NCBI RefSeq assembly: GCF_011617245.1
Contig: NZ_CP050152.1
Coordinates: 4,082,503-4,146,502, forward strand
Direction of reading: 5' to 3'
Length of the DNA stretch: 64,000 nucleotides
From: Brevibacterium atlanticum
GTDB taxonomy: Bacteria; Actinomycetota; Actinomycetes; Actinomycetales; Brevibacteriaceae
A program made the position numbers and the translations under genes. Below are positions 9,317 through 17,443 of this stretch, in pieces; within the stretch, counting starts at the first letter, position 1, and every line of letters begins with the position of its first letter. The notes under the pieces are model-generated. The model was not told the origin of the DNA, did not search any database, and was given only the letters and a program-made list of their open reading frames with translations.

Positions 9317-9345
9317 AGTAACAGTTTTCGTCCTACCGTCGTCAA
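9317..9345 (-). promoter_or_regulatory. Putative promoter of the salicylate operon
   Basis: On the minus strand a -35 TTGACG (9340-9345) is followed after 17 nt by GTTACT (9317-9322) as a weak -10, about 36 nt before the hydroxylase ATG. The -10 overlaps a GTAACAG half-site (9318-9324) also found twice near 236-271. The -10 match is poor, so the assignment is tentative. Confidence 0.35.
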
Positions 9346-9371
9346 TATGTTTCGAGTTAGAATTTCTGCGA

Positions 9372-10190
9372 CTACACCACGGGGCGCTCGAGACGCCTAC
9401 CGACCACTTCTTCGAAATAGGAGTCAGCTTGTTCTGCGAGAGATGCGTGCACACGCCTGAACAGCTCGAACGCTGGGCGACCGGGCCAATCGACGGGAGA
9501 GAGCTCGATCGGCAGCTCGGGATCGCGAAAAGTCAGGCGTCGCATATCGGCGACCATCGCCGTGCGCACGCGCAGAGCCTCGGGCCCGCTCGAGAGGGAG
9601 GTTCCGCTTTCATAGGACGAGTAGTCCGCGATGAAGTCCCGGTAGTCTGCAGCGAGCTCCGCGAGATCCCAACAGCGCTCGGTAAGATCTCTGTCCGTAG
9701 TCACCCGCGTTGTCCGGGTGCGCAAGACATCAAGAGACGCATCAGGAAAATCGGCAGCCAGCCTATCGATTCGATCGACCATCTCGTGCGGCGACATCCA
9801 TGTCGAAGTGGCAAGCTGCCCAAACCCCAGCCATGTGAGTTGTTTGCGCATAGCTTCTCGATCATTGCGGGAGGACTCGGGGACTTGATAGAGGACCTGC
9901 GTCCACCACCCATCCCATTCGGCGTCGACGCGCGTGAAGATCCGCTCCCGACCTTCGGCGATCACCGTCGACATAGCCTCACTTAGGCAATAGACCGATT
10001 CTCGGCCCTCACGACGCGTGGTGAACCACCCGTCCTTCTTCAAACGCGCCATCGTGACCCGAGCCGTTGCCGGATCGATTCCGAATGCTTCCAGCAAAGT
10101 GCTAAGCCCTCCGAGGCGGGCCTCCCCTTCGGCGTACCTGTAATACTCCCCGAACAGATCCATCACCAAGGATCGAACACGTTGCGACAT
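9372..10190 (-). CDS. PaaX-family transcriptional regulator
   Basis: A 272-residue PaaX-type repressor: an N-terminal winged-helix domain (about residues 1-95), a central domain and a C-terminal region. PaaX proteins bind aryl-CoA thioesters such as phenylacetyl-CoA and then release DNA. A salicylyl-CoA or gentisyl-CoA ligand would fit this cluster, and that is an inference. The ATG at 10190 follows GGAGG with about 7-nt spacing. The gene lies just upstream of, and in the same direction as, the salicylate operon, with about 90 nt between them. Confidence 0.87.
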   Translation of the reverse strand: MSQRVRSLVMDLFGEYYRYAEGEARLGGLSTLLEAFGIDPATARVTMARLKKDGWFTTRREGRESVYCLSEAMSTVIAEGRERIFTRVDAEWDGWWTQVLYQVPESSRNDREAMRKQLTWLGFGQLATSTWMSPHEMVDRIDRLAADFPDASLDVLRTRTTRVTTDRDLTERCWDLAELAADYRDFIADYSSYESGTSLSSGPEALRVRTAMVADMRRLTFRDPELPIELSPVDWPGRPAFELFRRVHASLAEQADSYFEEVVGRRLERPVV

Positions 10191-10679
10191 CGGTGCCTCC
10201 TTCCAGTTCACGCCCAGTTGCTGTGGACCGCCGATCCAATCAGCGCCGCGGTTGATCGCTCCTCACGAGAGTACGACTCGCCTAGCAATGGGGTTCAGTA
10301 TTCCACGAAACAAACTCAGAATGCATGACGCGCATTTGTTTCACCAGACTATGGTGAAACGACAATCGGTTGATTGGTCGCCGAAAGTCCTGAGTTATGG
10401 TGACAAGCGGACAGCGGGAGCCCGCAGCCGGACGGCCCGAGGGCACCACGGGCATCCGTCACCATTTGGCACACAACCACCCGTTGCACTGCGGTGTTAT
10501 GTCGCTAACGGTGATGGACGCAGAGCTGACTGTAGGAGCTGCCGCGAAGTGTTGGCGAAGACGCTACCGGTGCGGGGTGCTTCCGGACCGCGCGAAGGTG
10601 GCAGCAGGCGCGGCGGCGGACTCGATGCGATTCCCGCGCACAGTCCCGGACTTCGCAGGTCCCGCGCAGTCCCCGAGCT
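10191..10679. other. Intergenic region with inverted repeats
   Basis: About 490 nt without a supportable gene between paaX and the formate dehydrogenase operon. It holds two overlapping inverted repeats near 10305-10360 (listed separately). The rest shows no tRNA, clear terminator or recognisable peptide. The stretch separates two DNA segments of different composition. Confidence 0.5.
10305..10360. promoter_or_regulatory. Candidate operators upstream of paaX
   Basis: Two inverted repeats share a TTTGTTTC element. One is GAAACAAA (10305-10312) with TTTGTTTC (10335-10342 region). The other is GTTTCACC (10338-10345) with GGTGAAAC (10353-10360), spaced by 7 nt. They lie 115-170 nt upstream of the paaX start, so they may be autoregulatory sites or sites for another regulator. 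The second is a compact dimer-type operator. Confidence 0.4.
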
Positions 10680-11954
10680 CTACTGGCCGGTGGTGATCGA
10701 GTCGTCGTTGATGCCGCGGGCGCGGCGCTCTTCGAGGCGAGCGCGCTGCGGTTCGACGACGTGACGGGGGTCCTTCGTCGACTCGATACCGGCCTCGAGC
10801 ATCCCGAAACGGGTGTACGCCGAGGCGGCCGCCAACGCGGCACCCGAGACGACGGACAGTCCACGCAGAACGGCGCGAGTCTTCCAGCTGCGTTTGCCCA
10901 CGCGGCCCACGCCACCCAAGCCACCTGCTGATCCGACGGCATCGGCGATCTTCTCGACGGTGCTGCCGGTTGTGCCTGCACCCCGCCCACCGAGCTTCTT
11001 CGCGAACACCCGCGCGCCCACCTCGACGGCAGCGGCGCCGACAGCGCCCGCGATGAGCAGCTTCTCGGCACGGTGGAGCTTGTGTCCCGGTTCGCCGTCT
11101 TCCATCGGGTCGACCTCGGCCGGGTGCATGCGCTTCTTCATCCGGCTCATCGCGACCATATCGCCAACGGCCCCGGTGAGCGCGAGCAGTCGCGCCGGGC
11201 CCGTCTCCCGCACCGGAGCGAGCGCCATCGCAGAACCCCCGGCAGCCAGGGAAGCCGAAGACACGAATACGTACGGCAGACCGTTGCGACCGGCAGCGTT
11301 CCAGGTGGGCACGGCCGTCGCACCGAGCAGCACCGCCGTGTACGCGGCCAGCGGTGTGGCGAAGAGTGCCGACTCGAGGGCCGCCGGAGTCTCCATCGCG
11401 TGGAGCACCTTGCGCAGCGGTCCCAGCGGAAGCAGCTTCTCCCCCGTGACCCGGTCGAGCTCGACCGCGAACGTCACACCCGATCCGACGCCGAAGCCCG
11501 AAAGGATCCAAGTGCCCAGACTCATCGGCGAGGACACCTTGACCACGCGCATCATGTTGATGAACCGTTCGGGCCGGCCGAGGTCGGCGACCAGTGCCAC
11601 GCCGCCGACACCGGTCGCGGTGATCGCCGTCATCCGGGTGGCGATGCGCAGACCGGGCCGATCGGTCATCTGTGCGCCGAGGCCCAGCAGCGACGACCCG
11701 CCGGCGAGTCCACCGAGGAACAGGTAGAGCGCGATCTCGTGGCCCCACGGCGGAGCCTTGACGATCGGTCGACCGTAGTACGAGGTGAACTCGACGTCCT
11801 CGACCATCGGCATCTCGCGATTGCCGTCGGAACCGCGGTTCTTCCACCCGCCGCCACGGCGACCACCGGGACCTCCGCGGCCACCTCGGCGACGTTTCTT
11901 ACGTCCGCCTTCGGGCTCGGGTGGGCGGTAGGAATCGTATTCGGAGACGCTCAT
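10680..11954 (-). CDS. NrfD-type membrane subunit of formate dehydrogenase
   Basis: A 424-residue NrfD/PsrC-family polytopic membrane protein expected to pass electrons from the ferredoxin subunit to menaquinone. Hydrophobic segments begin near residue 70 and recur through the centre of the protein. The first ~45 residues are unusual: a strongly basic Arg/Lys/Gly-rich stretch (for example RKKRRRGGRG) before the conserved part. The C-terminal ~160 residues form a further extension with one or two hydrophobic segments. The ATG overlaps the ferredoxin-subunit stop (ATGA). It ends the operon. Confidence 0.85.
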   Translation of the reverse strand: MSVSEYDSYRPPEPEGGRKKRRRGGRGGPGGRRGGGWKNRGSDGNREMPMVEDVEFTSYYGRPIVKAPPWGHEIALYLFLGGLAGGSSLLGLGAQMTDRPGLRIATRMTAITATGVGGVALVADLGRPERFINMMRVVKVSSPMSLGTWILSGFGVGSGVTFAVELDRVTGEKLLPLGPLRKVLHAMETPAALESALFATPLAAYTAVLLGATAVPTWNAAGRNGLPYVFVSSASLAAGGSAMALAPVRETGPARLLALTGAVGDMVAMSRMKKRMHPAEVDPMEDGEPGHKLHRAEKLLIAGAVGAAAVEVGARVFAKKLGGRGAGTTGSTVEKIADAVGSAGGLGGVGRVGKRSWKTRAVLRGLSVVSGAALAAASAYTRFGMLEAGIESTKDPRHVVEPQRARLEERRARGINDDSITTGQ

Positions 11955-13078
11955 GAACGGCGGCTCCCGAGGAACGCGAGGCCGACCGCCGCGACCATGC
12001 CCAGCGCCGCAACACCGGCATGGGCGAACATTCCGGGCAGGTCCTTCGTCGCCACCCGAGGATCCGGCGGCAGGCCGTAGACCTCGGGTTCGTCGAGGAG
12101 GAGGAAGACGGACCCGGTGCCGCCGACTCCGTCGTTGGGGTTCGCTCCGTAGAGCCGGGCCTCGGTCAGACCCTTCGCGTGGAGTTCGGCGACTCGTTCA
12201 TGCGCCTTGTCCACCATGTCCGTCCGGTCGCCGAACTTGATCGACTGAGTCGGGCAGGTCTTCGCACACGCCGGCTCCTCACCATCGACGAGGCGGTCGT
12301 AGCAGAGCGTGCACTTGTTCGCGGTGCCCGCGTTCGGGACGTCCATCTCCGCGGCCTTGCGGTCATCACGGTCGGTGGGCGTGTTGATCGTGCCGTCGTC
12401 ACGACGTTCGATGACGCCGAAAGGGCAGCCGGCCACACAGGTGCCGCAGCCGTTGCAGACGTCGTTCTGAACGACGACGGTGTCGAATTCGGTGCGGAAG
12501 AGCGCTCCGGTCGGGCACACGTCGAGGCAGCCGGCGTGCGTGCAGTGCTTGCACACGTCCGAGGACATCAACCACCGGAAGTCCGCGGTGTCCGGTGGGG
12601 TGGTGTCGACCCCGGTCAGATCCGCCGGTTCGAGTGCCCCGGGGGCGAGGAGATCGACATCGAGTTGCGGCGTCGTCGGCAGTCCGTCACTGGTCCGACC
12701 CTCATCCGCGGCACCGAGCGCCCCGCCCAGAGGCTGGGCTGCGGCACTCTCATCGGTGCGGGGCCGGATGGTGGGCATGCCGAGGTTGACGAGCTTGCGC
12801 CCGGATTCGCGGGCCTTCTCGATCCGGTCCGAGTCCTGCTCGATGAAGGCGACGTGACGCCAGGTATTCGCGCCGAGGCTGCCCGTGTTGTCGTACGAGG
12901 AGCCGAGCAGTTCGAAGGTTCCGTCCTGGGGATTGCGGTTCCATTCCTTGCAGGCGACCTCGCAGGCCTTGCAGCCGATGCAGATCGAGGTGTCGGTGAA
13001 GAACCCCTTGCGATTCTGCGTCGAATCGTGCCAGTGGCCGTCAGCGACCGTGCCGCTGTCCAACGTCGAAGCCGACAT
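11951..13078 (-). CDS. Formate dehydrogenase iron-sulfur subunit
   Basis: A 375-residue electron-transfer subunit (FdnH/HybA type). Four cysteine groups for [4Fe-4S] clusters are visible: CIGCKACEVAC near residue 33, CKHCTHAGCLDVC, CNGCGTCVAGC, and CTLCYDRL followed by CAKTC. A stretch of about 60 residues between the first and second groups is longer than usual. One hydrophobic helix near the C-terminus (HAGVAALGMVAAVGLAFLG) probably anchors it, as in FdnH. The ATG overlaps the stop of the catalytic subunit gene as TGATG. It links the molybdopterin subunit to the NrfD subunit. Confidence 0.92.
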   Translation of the reverse strand: MSASTLDSGTVADGHWHDSTQNRKGFFTDTSICIGCKACEVACKEWNRNPQDGTFELLGSSYDNTGSLGANTWRHVAFIEQDSDRIEKARESGRKLVNLGMPTIRPRTDESAAAQPLGGALGAADEGRTSDGLPTTPQLDVDLLAPGALEPADLTGVDTTPPDTADFRWLMSSDVCKHCTHAGCLDVCPTGALFRTEFDTVVVQNDVCNGCGTCVAGCPFGVIERRDDGTINTPTDRDDRKAAEMDVPNAGTANKCTLCYDRLVDGEEPACAKTCPTQSIKFGDRTDMVDKAHERVAELHAKGLTEARLYGANPNDGVGGTGSVFLLLDEPEVYGLPPDPRVATKDLPGMFAHAGVAALGMVAAVGLAFLGSRRS

Positions 13079-16000
13079 CAGTCATCCTCCCCTTCATCGC
13101 TGGTTCCATTGTCCACCTGATCCGAGCCCGTGCCGGCATCCGACGTGCCGGAGCCCTCGGCCTTCTCCCGGGCGCGTTCGTCGAGCTGAGCCTGCGCACG
13201 CTGCGCCTGCTCCGCCTCGGCGTCGCGGACCTCGGAGTCAGTGACGGCCGATCCGTCGAGATCACGGCCGTGATCGGGATCGCCGTCGGTCGTGTCCCCG
13301 TCATCGGCCGCATTTGCGTCGGCCGTGTCGACCGGCTGCAGATCGACGCGTCCGGTGCGATCATCGGCGCTCTCGACCGTCGGAGCGTCGACTGTTTCTC
13401 CGCCGAGCGTCTTGCCCGGGGTCACGCCCACTGCCGAGTCACCTCCGCGGTGGGGGTGGCCGCCGACGCTGTGTCCGGCACCGGCGGCGGAGGCCGCTTC
13501 GACATCGGATTCGGGCGCAGTGACCTGTTGGTTTCCGGACTCCGTGGTCAGACCGGCCTCACGCTGGTACTTCTCGACGAAGTCGACGAGCTCCGGTCCG
13601 CGCGGACGCCTGCCGGGCACGATCGTGCCGGCGACGTACTTGCTGTTCTGGATGAACACGTTCGGATCCATCGTCACGCCCAGCAGGTCGTTGGCGGAGT
13701 CGCCCTCGACGACGGCGCCCTGACCGCCCACGCCCCAGTGGTAGGGCAGGCCGATCTGGTGGACGGTGCGTCCGCCGATGGTCAGCGGGTTCATCCGCTT
13801 CGTCACGAGCACGCGGGCCTCGATCGCCGCCCGCGGGGAGACCAAGGTCGCCCACCCGTAGGGCTCGAGCCCCACCTCGGCGGCGAGCTCCGGTGAGATC
13901 TCGCAGAACATCTCCGGCTGCAGCTCGGACAGGTACGGCAGCCAGCGGGACATGCCGCCGGCGGTGTGGTGCTCGGTGAGCCGGTAGGTCGTGAACACGT
14001 ACGGGAAGACCTCGGAGCCGGGATAGCCGGCACCCGATGCGGACAGGTTGTCCCCGCGCCGCATGACCTTCCGCGTCGGGCTGTTCTGCTGCGGGTAGAG
14101 CGGATTGGCGACCGTCGACTCCTGCGGTTCGTAATGCGTGGGCATCGGGCCGTCGACCATGCCGCTGGGCGCGAAGAGCCATCCCTTGCCGTCGGACTGC
14201 ATGATGAACGGGTCGTCACCGTCCAAGTGGGCAGGACCGCCGTAGGCCTGATCCGACCTCGCCGCGGGGGCGCGATCGATGGGGAAGTCGGGCACGTCCT
14301 TGCCCGTCCACTTCCCGGCCTCTTCGTCCCACCAGACGAACTTCTTCCGCTCCGACCAGGGGGTTCCATCCGGGGCCGCCGAGGCGCGGTTGTAGAGGAT
14401 GCGCCGGTTCGCCGGCCACGCCCACGCCCATTCGGCCGCGGTCTCGTCCTGCTCGCTGCGCGGTTTGCGCCGAGCGGCCATGTTCACACCACCGGCATAG
14501 ACGCCGGCGTAGATCCAGCAGCCACCTGCTGTGGTTCCGTCGGAGGCGTACTGGTTGAAGTTCTCCAACGGCTGGCCATCGTCCTCGCCGCCGACCCGGT
14601 AGCCGTTGATCTCCTTGACCACGGCTTCGGCATCGACCTCGCCCTCCTCGTCGACCGGGTAGTCCCAGGTCAGATCGAGCAGCGGACGATCACGCGGATC
14701 ATCGGAGTCGGCCAGCTTCTCCTTGATCCGCTGACCGAGCTCGTAGAAGAAGTCGAGTTCGCTCTGCGCATCCCCCGGCGGGTTGACGGCCTTGTGCCGC
14801 CACTGCACCAGACGCTGGGTCTGAGTGAAGGTGCCGGCCTTCTCCGTGTGGTTGGCCGCGGGCATGAAGAACATCTCGGTCTCGATGTCCTCGGTCTTCA
14901 TCTCCCCGGTCTCGATCTCCGGGCCGTCCTTCCACCAGGTGGCGGATTCGATGAGGCTGAAGTCGCGCACGACCATCCACTTGAGATGGCTCATCGCCAT
15001 CCGCTGCATGCGGCCGTTGGCCGACCCCACGGCAGGGTTCTGGCCGAGCAGGAAGTACCCGTCGACACCGTCGTTGAGCATGCGCACCTGCGTCTGGTAC
15101 GTGCCGTGGGCGCCGTTGATGCGCGGCAGATAGTCGTAGGCGAAGTCGTTGTCCGGTGTCGCCGCATCGCCCCACCAGGCCTTGAGCAGACTGACCGCGT
15201 AGCTGCGACCGTTGGCCCAGAAGCCCTTGTGGGTCTCCGGGGTGCCGACGGCTGCGACGTAGTCATCGAGGGTGTCGTGGACACCGGCGCTGGGCATCGG
15301 CAGATAGCCGGGCAGCAGGTTGAACAGCGTCGGAATATCGGTCGATCCCTGGATCGTCGCGTGTCCGCGCAGCGCCATGATTCCGCCGCCCGGTCGTCCC
15401 ATATTTCCCAGCAGAAGCTGGAGGATGGAAGCGGTGCGGATGAATTGCGCGCCGAGGGTGTGCTGAGTCCAGCCGACCGCGTAGGCGAAGCACGTGGTCC
15501 GTTCCCGGCCCGAGTTCTGCGTCACCGATTCGAAGAGGTAGTCGAAGTCGGCGGGTTTGATCCCGCAGTTCTCCTCGACCATCTCGGCGGTGTAGCGCGA
15601 GTAGTGCCGCTTGAGGATCTGGAACGCCGTCCGCGGGTCCTCAAGCGTCGGGTCGGTCAGGGGCGCACCGTGCTCATCGGTCTGGTAGGACCAGGTCGAG
15701 TTGTCGTACGAGTTCGTCTCCGGGTCGAAGCCGGAGAACAGTCCGCCGAGGTCCTCGGTGTCGACATAGTCCTCGCTGATGAGGTTCGCGGCGTTCGTGT
15801 AGGCACGCACGTACTCGTCGAAGTGCTTGCCTTCGGTGAGCACCCGGTTGATGAGCGCGCCGAGCAGCACGATGTCCGAGCCCGCCCGGATGGGGACGTG
15901 CTTATCGGCAATCGCGGTGGTGCGCGTGAATCGAGGATCGACGTGGATGATGCGGGCACCTCGGGCCTTGGCCTCGCTCACCCATTGGAATCCCACGGGG

Positions 16001-16689
16001 TGGCACTCGGCCATGTTGGAACCCTGGATGATGATGCAGTCCGCATTCGCCATATCCTGGACGGGTTGTGTGGCGCCGCCTCGCCCAAACGAGGTTCCCA
16101 GACTGGGAACCGTGGCGGAGTGTCAAATACGCGCCTGGTTCTCGATCTGTATGGCTCCCGCGGCGGTGTAGAGCTTCTTCGCGAGGTAGTTCTCTTCGTT
16201 GTCGATGGTCGCCCCGCCGAGGCTGGCGATGCCCATCGTGCGCCGCAGCGGGTGGCCCTTGTCGTCGAAGTCCTCCCAATGCCTGCGGCGGGCTTCGAGG
16301 AAGCGATCGGCGATCATGTCGATCGCGGTGCTCAGTCCGATCTTCTGCCAGTCCTTGGCCCGCGGTGCGCGGTAGAGGACGTCGGTCACGCGGCCGGGAG
16401 CGTTGACGAGTTGTTCGCTGGCAGCACCCTTCGGGCACAGGCGCCCGCGCGAAATCGGCGAATCGGGATCGCCTTCGATCTGAATGACCTTGTCGTCCTT
16501 GACATAGATCTTCTGGCCGCAGCCGACGGCGCAGTAGGGGCACACAGACTGGACGACCTTGTCGGCCTCAGCGGTTCGAGGAGTGGTGTCTCGGGTCTTC
16601 TGGGACGTCACCGATTCGCCGCGACCCGTCCGATCGGACGTGCGGAACTGCCGGAGTACCGGCCATTCAAGGAAGCTGAACCGAGCCAT
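13078..16689 (-). CDS. fdhA: Formate dehydrogenase catalytic subunit (selenoprotein)
   Basis: Molybdopterin formate dehydrogenase, 1203 residues when the in-frame TGA at 16123-16125 is read as selenocysteine (residue 189). Translation continues without a gap across it: IENQARI, then Sec, then HSATVPSLG. This matches the NQARV-Sec-H context of E. coli FdnG. Cys50, 53, 57 and 85 bind a [4Fe-4S] cluster; the bis-MGD domains follow. There is no twin-arginine signal, so the enzyme is probably cytoplasmic. The last ~160 residues form an acidic, Asp/Glu/Gly/Ser/Thr-rich tail absent from typical FdnG (about 1015 residues). A pipeline ignoring Sec would split this gene at the TGA into 16123-16689 and 13078-16053. 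Confidence 0.9.
16093..16125 (-). promoter_or_regulatory. Sec codon and bacterial SECIS element
   Basis: The TGA (16123-16125) is followed after 11 nt by a hairpin with stem GGTTCCC/GGGAACC (16093-16111) and apical AGTCT. E. coli fdhF also has 11 nt between UGA and its upper stem, and its apical loop contains GGUCU. Position, stem and loop therefore all fit a SelB-binding SECIS. The host must carry selA, selB, selC and selD elsewhere; none is seen in this window. Confidence 0.85.
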
Positions 16690-16695
16690 GGCTCA

Positions 16696-16759
16696 ACCAT
16701 AGCCCTTCGTGACCGCGAAACACATCCGCAGGACCGTGGTGAAACGGTTTCGTCCTGCG
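16696..16759 (-). promoter_or_regulatory. fdh promoter and nested palindromes
   Basis: A -10 element TATGGT (16696-16701) lies exactly 6 nt before the fdhA ATG, implying a leaderless transcript. Just upstream of the expected -35 sits a nested inverted repeat: outer arms CGCAGGAC (16727-16734) and GTCCTGCG (16752-16759), with the inner palindrome GAAACGGTTTC (16742-16752). The position (about -45 to -75) suits an activator site. The regulator is unknown. Confidence 0.5.
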
Positions 16760-16801
16760 AGGTGAGACCGGGTCTCGGCGACCAGACTAGGAACGCAGAA
16801 A

Positions 16802-16837
16802 GCCGGGTCGGCTCCTGCTCTCAGGAGCCGACCCGGC
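16802..16837 (-). terminator. Terminator between thioredoxin and fdh genes
   Basis: Perfect 16-bp GC-rich stem (16802-16817 with 16822-16837) and CTCT loop, followed on the minus strand by TTTC. It lies 50 nt after the thioredoxin stop and isolates the fdh operon from upstream transcription. Confidence 0.88.
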
Positions 16838-16887
16838 GCACGGAGAGGACGGCGTCCTCGAGTTCGGCGCTCACCGGTTCGTGGAGG

Positions 16888-17316
16888 TCACCTATCGACG
16901 CCCGGGTCGGCCGGGATCGAATCCGGGCCGGTGCCTTCGGGCTCGGCAGCCTCGGCGGCGGCCTGCTTATCCAGTTCCGCGCGGACTTCGTCCATATCGA
17001 GTCCCTTGACGGCGGTGATGACCTGTTCGAGCTGGGGTGCGGCGAGCGCGCCTGGCTGGGCGAAGACGACGATGCCCTGGCGGAAGGCGACGAGGGTGGG
17101 GATGGAGGTGATTCCGAAGAGTCCGGCCAGCTGCTGCTGGGCCTCGGTGTCGATCTTGCCGAAGACGATGTCGGGGTTGTCCTCGGAGGCCTTCTCGTAG
17201 ACCGGAGCGAACTGCTTGCATGGGCCGCACCAATCGGCCCAGAAGTCGAGGAGGATGATCTCGTTGTCGTTGATGGTCGATTCGAAGGTGTCCTGAGTGA
17301 TCTCGATCGTAGACAT
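16888..17316 (-). CDS. Thioredoxin with C-terminal tail
   Basis: A 142-residue thioredoxin with the redox motif WCGPC (Cys30, Cys33), FWADWCGPC context, and the cis-proline segment SIPT. After the ~105-residue fold there is an acidic Ala/Glu/Pro-rich tail of about 35 residues. The ATG at 17316 is preceded by TAGACT (17324-17329) with 7 nt between, so the message is probably leaderless; longer upstream frames lack thioredoxin character. Cytosolic disulfide reductase. It is separated from the fdh operon by a strong terminator, so co-function with it is not implied. Confidence 0.92.
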   Translation of the reverse strand: MSTIEITQDTFESTINDNEIILLDFWADWCGPCKQFAPVYEKASEDNPDIVFGKIDTEAQQQLAGLFGITSIPTLVAFRQGIVVFAQPGALAAPQLEQVITAVKGLDMDEVRAELDKQAAAEAAEPEGTGPDSIPADPGVDR

Positions 17317-17391
17317 GGGCGCCAGTCTAGGGGCCGACCATGAATACTCACTGGACAGGGGCATCACTGGCGTACGTGAGGCGCGCGCGAC

Positions 17392-17443
17392 TTCACTGCT
17401 CGGGGGCAGACAGGACGGGCTTTCACTGCTCCGGGGCAAGCAG
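17392..17443. repeat. 22-bp imperfect direct repeat at fetB 3' end
   Basis: Copies at 17392-17413 and 17422-17443 share 19 of 22 positions (TTCACTGCTC, then GGGGCA, then CAG). The second copy encodes the last residues and stop of the FetB-type permease; the first lies just past the stop and would encode nearly the same ending. It looks like a small tandem duplication of the gene end. Confidence 0.7.

Noticed and set aside
7467-9986. 839-codon open frame antisense to the salicylate operon
   Set aside because: Spans three well-supported genes on the other strand. Long antisense frames arise from high-GC codon bias.
10252-10764. Plus-strand frame of 170 codons
   Set aside because: Runs antisense into the NrfD gene, has a basic, repetitive composition typical of shadow frames, and no start signal.
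16054-16125. Frameshift or pseudogene at the formate dehydrogenase gap
   Set aside because: The gap is in frame, contains a single TGA at the active-site selenocysteine position, and is followed by a matching SECIS hairpin.
16690-16887. Possible tRNA-Sec (selC) next to fdh
   Set aside because: The only strong structure is a simple 16-bp terminator hairpin. No cloverleaf or CCA-type acceptor arrangement is visible.
13966-17343. 1125-codon open frame antisense to formate dehydrogenase and thioredoxin
   Set aside because: Same codon-bias artefact. The sense strand encodes complete families with catalytic motifs.
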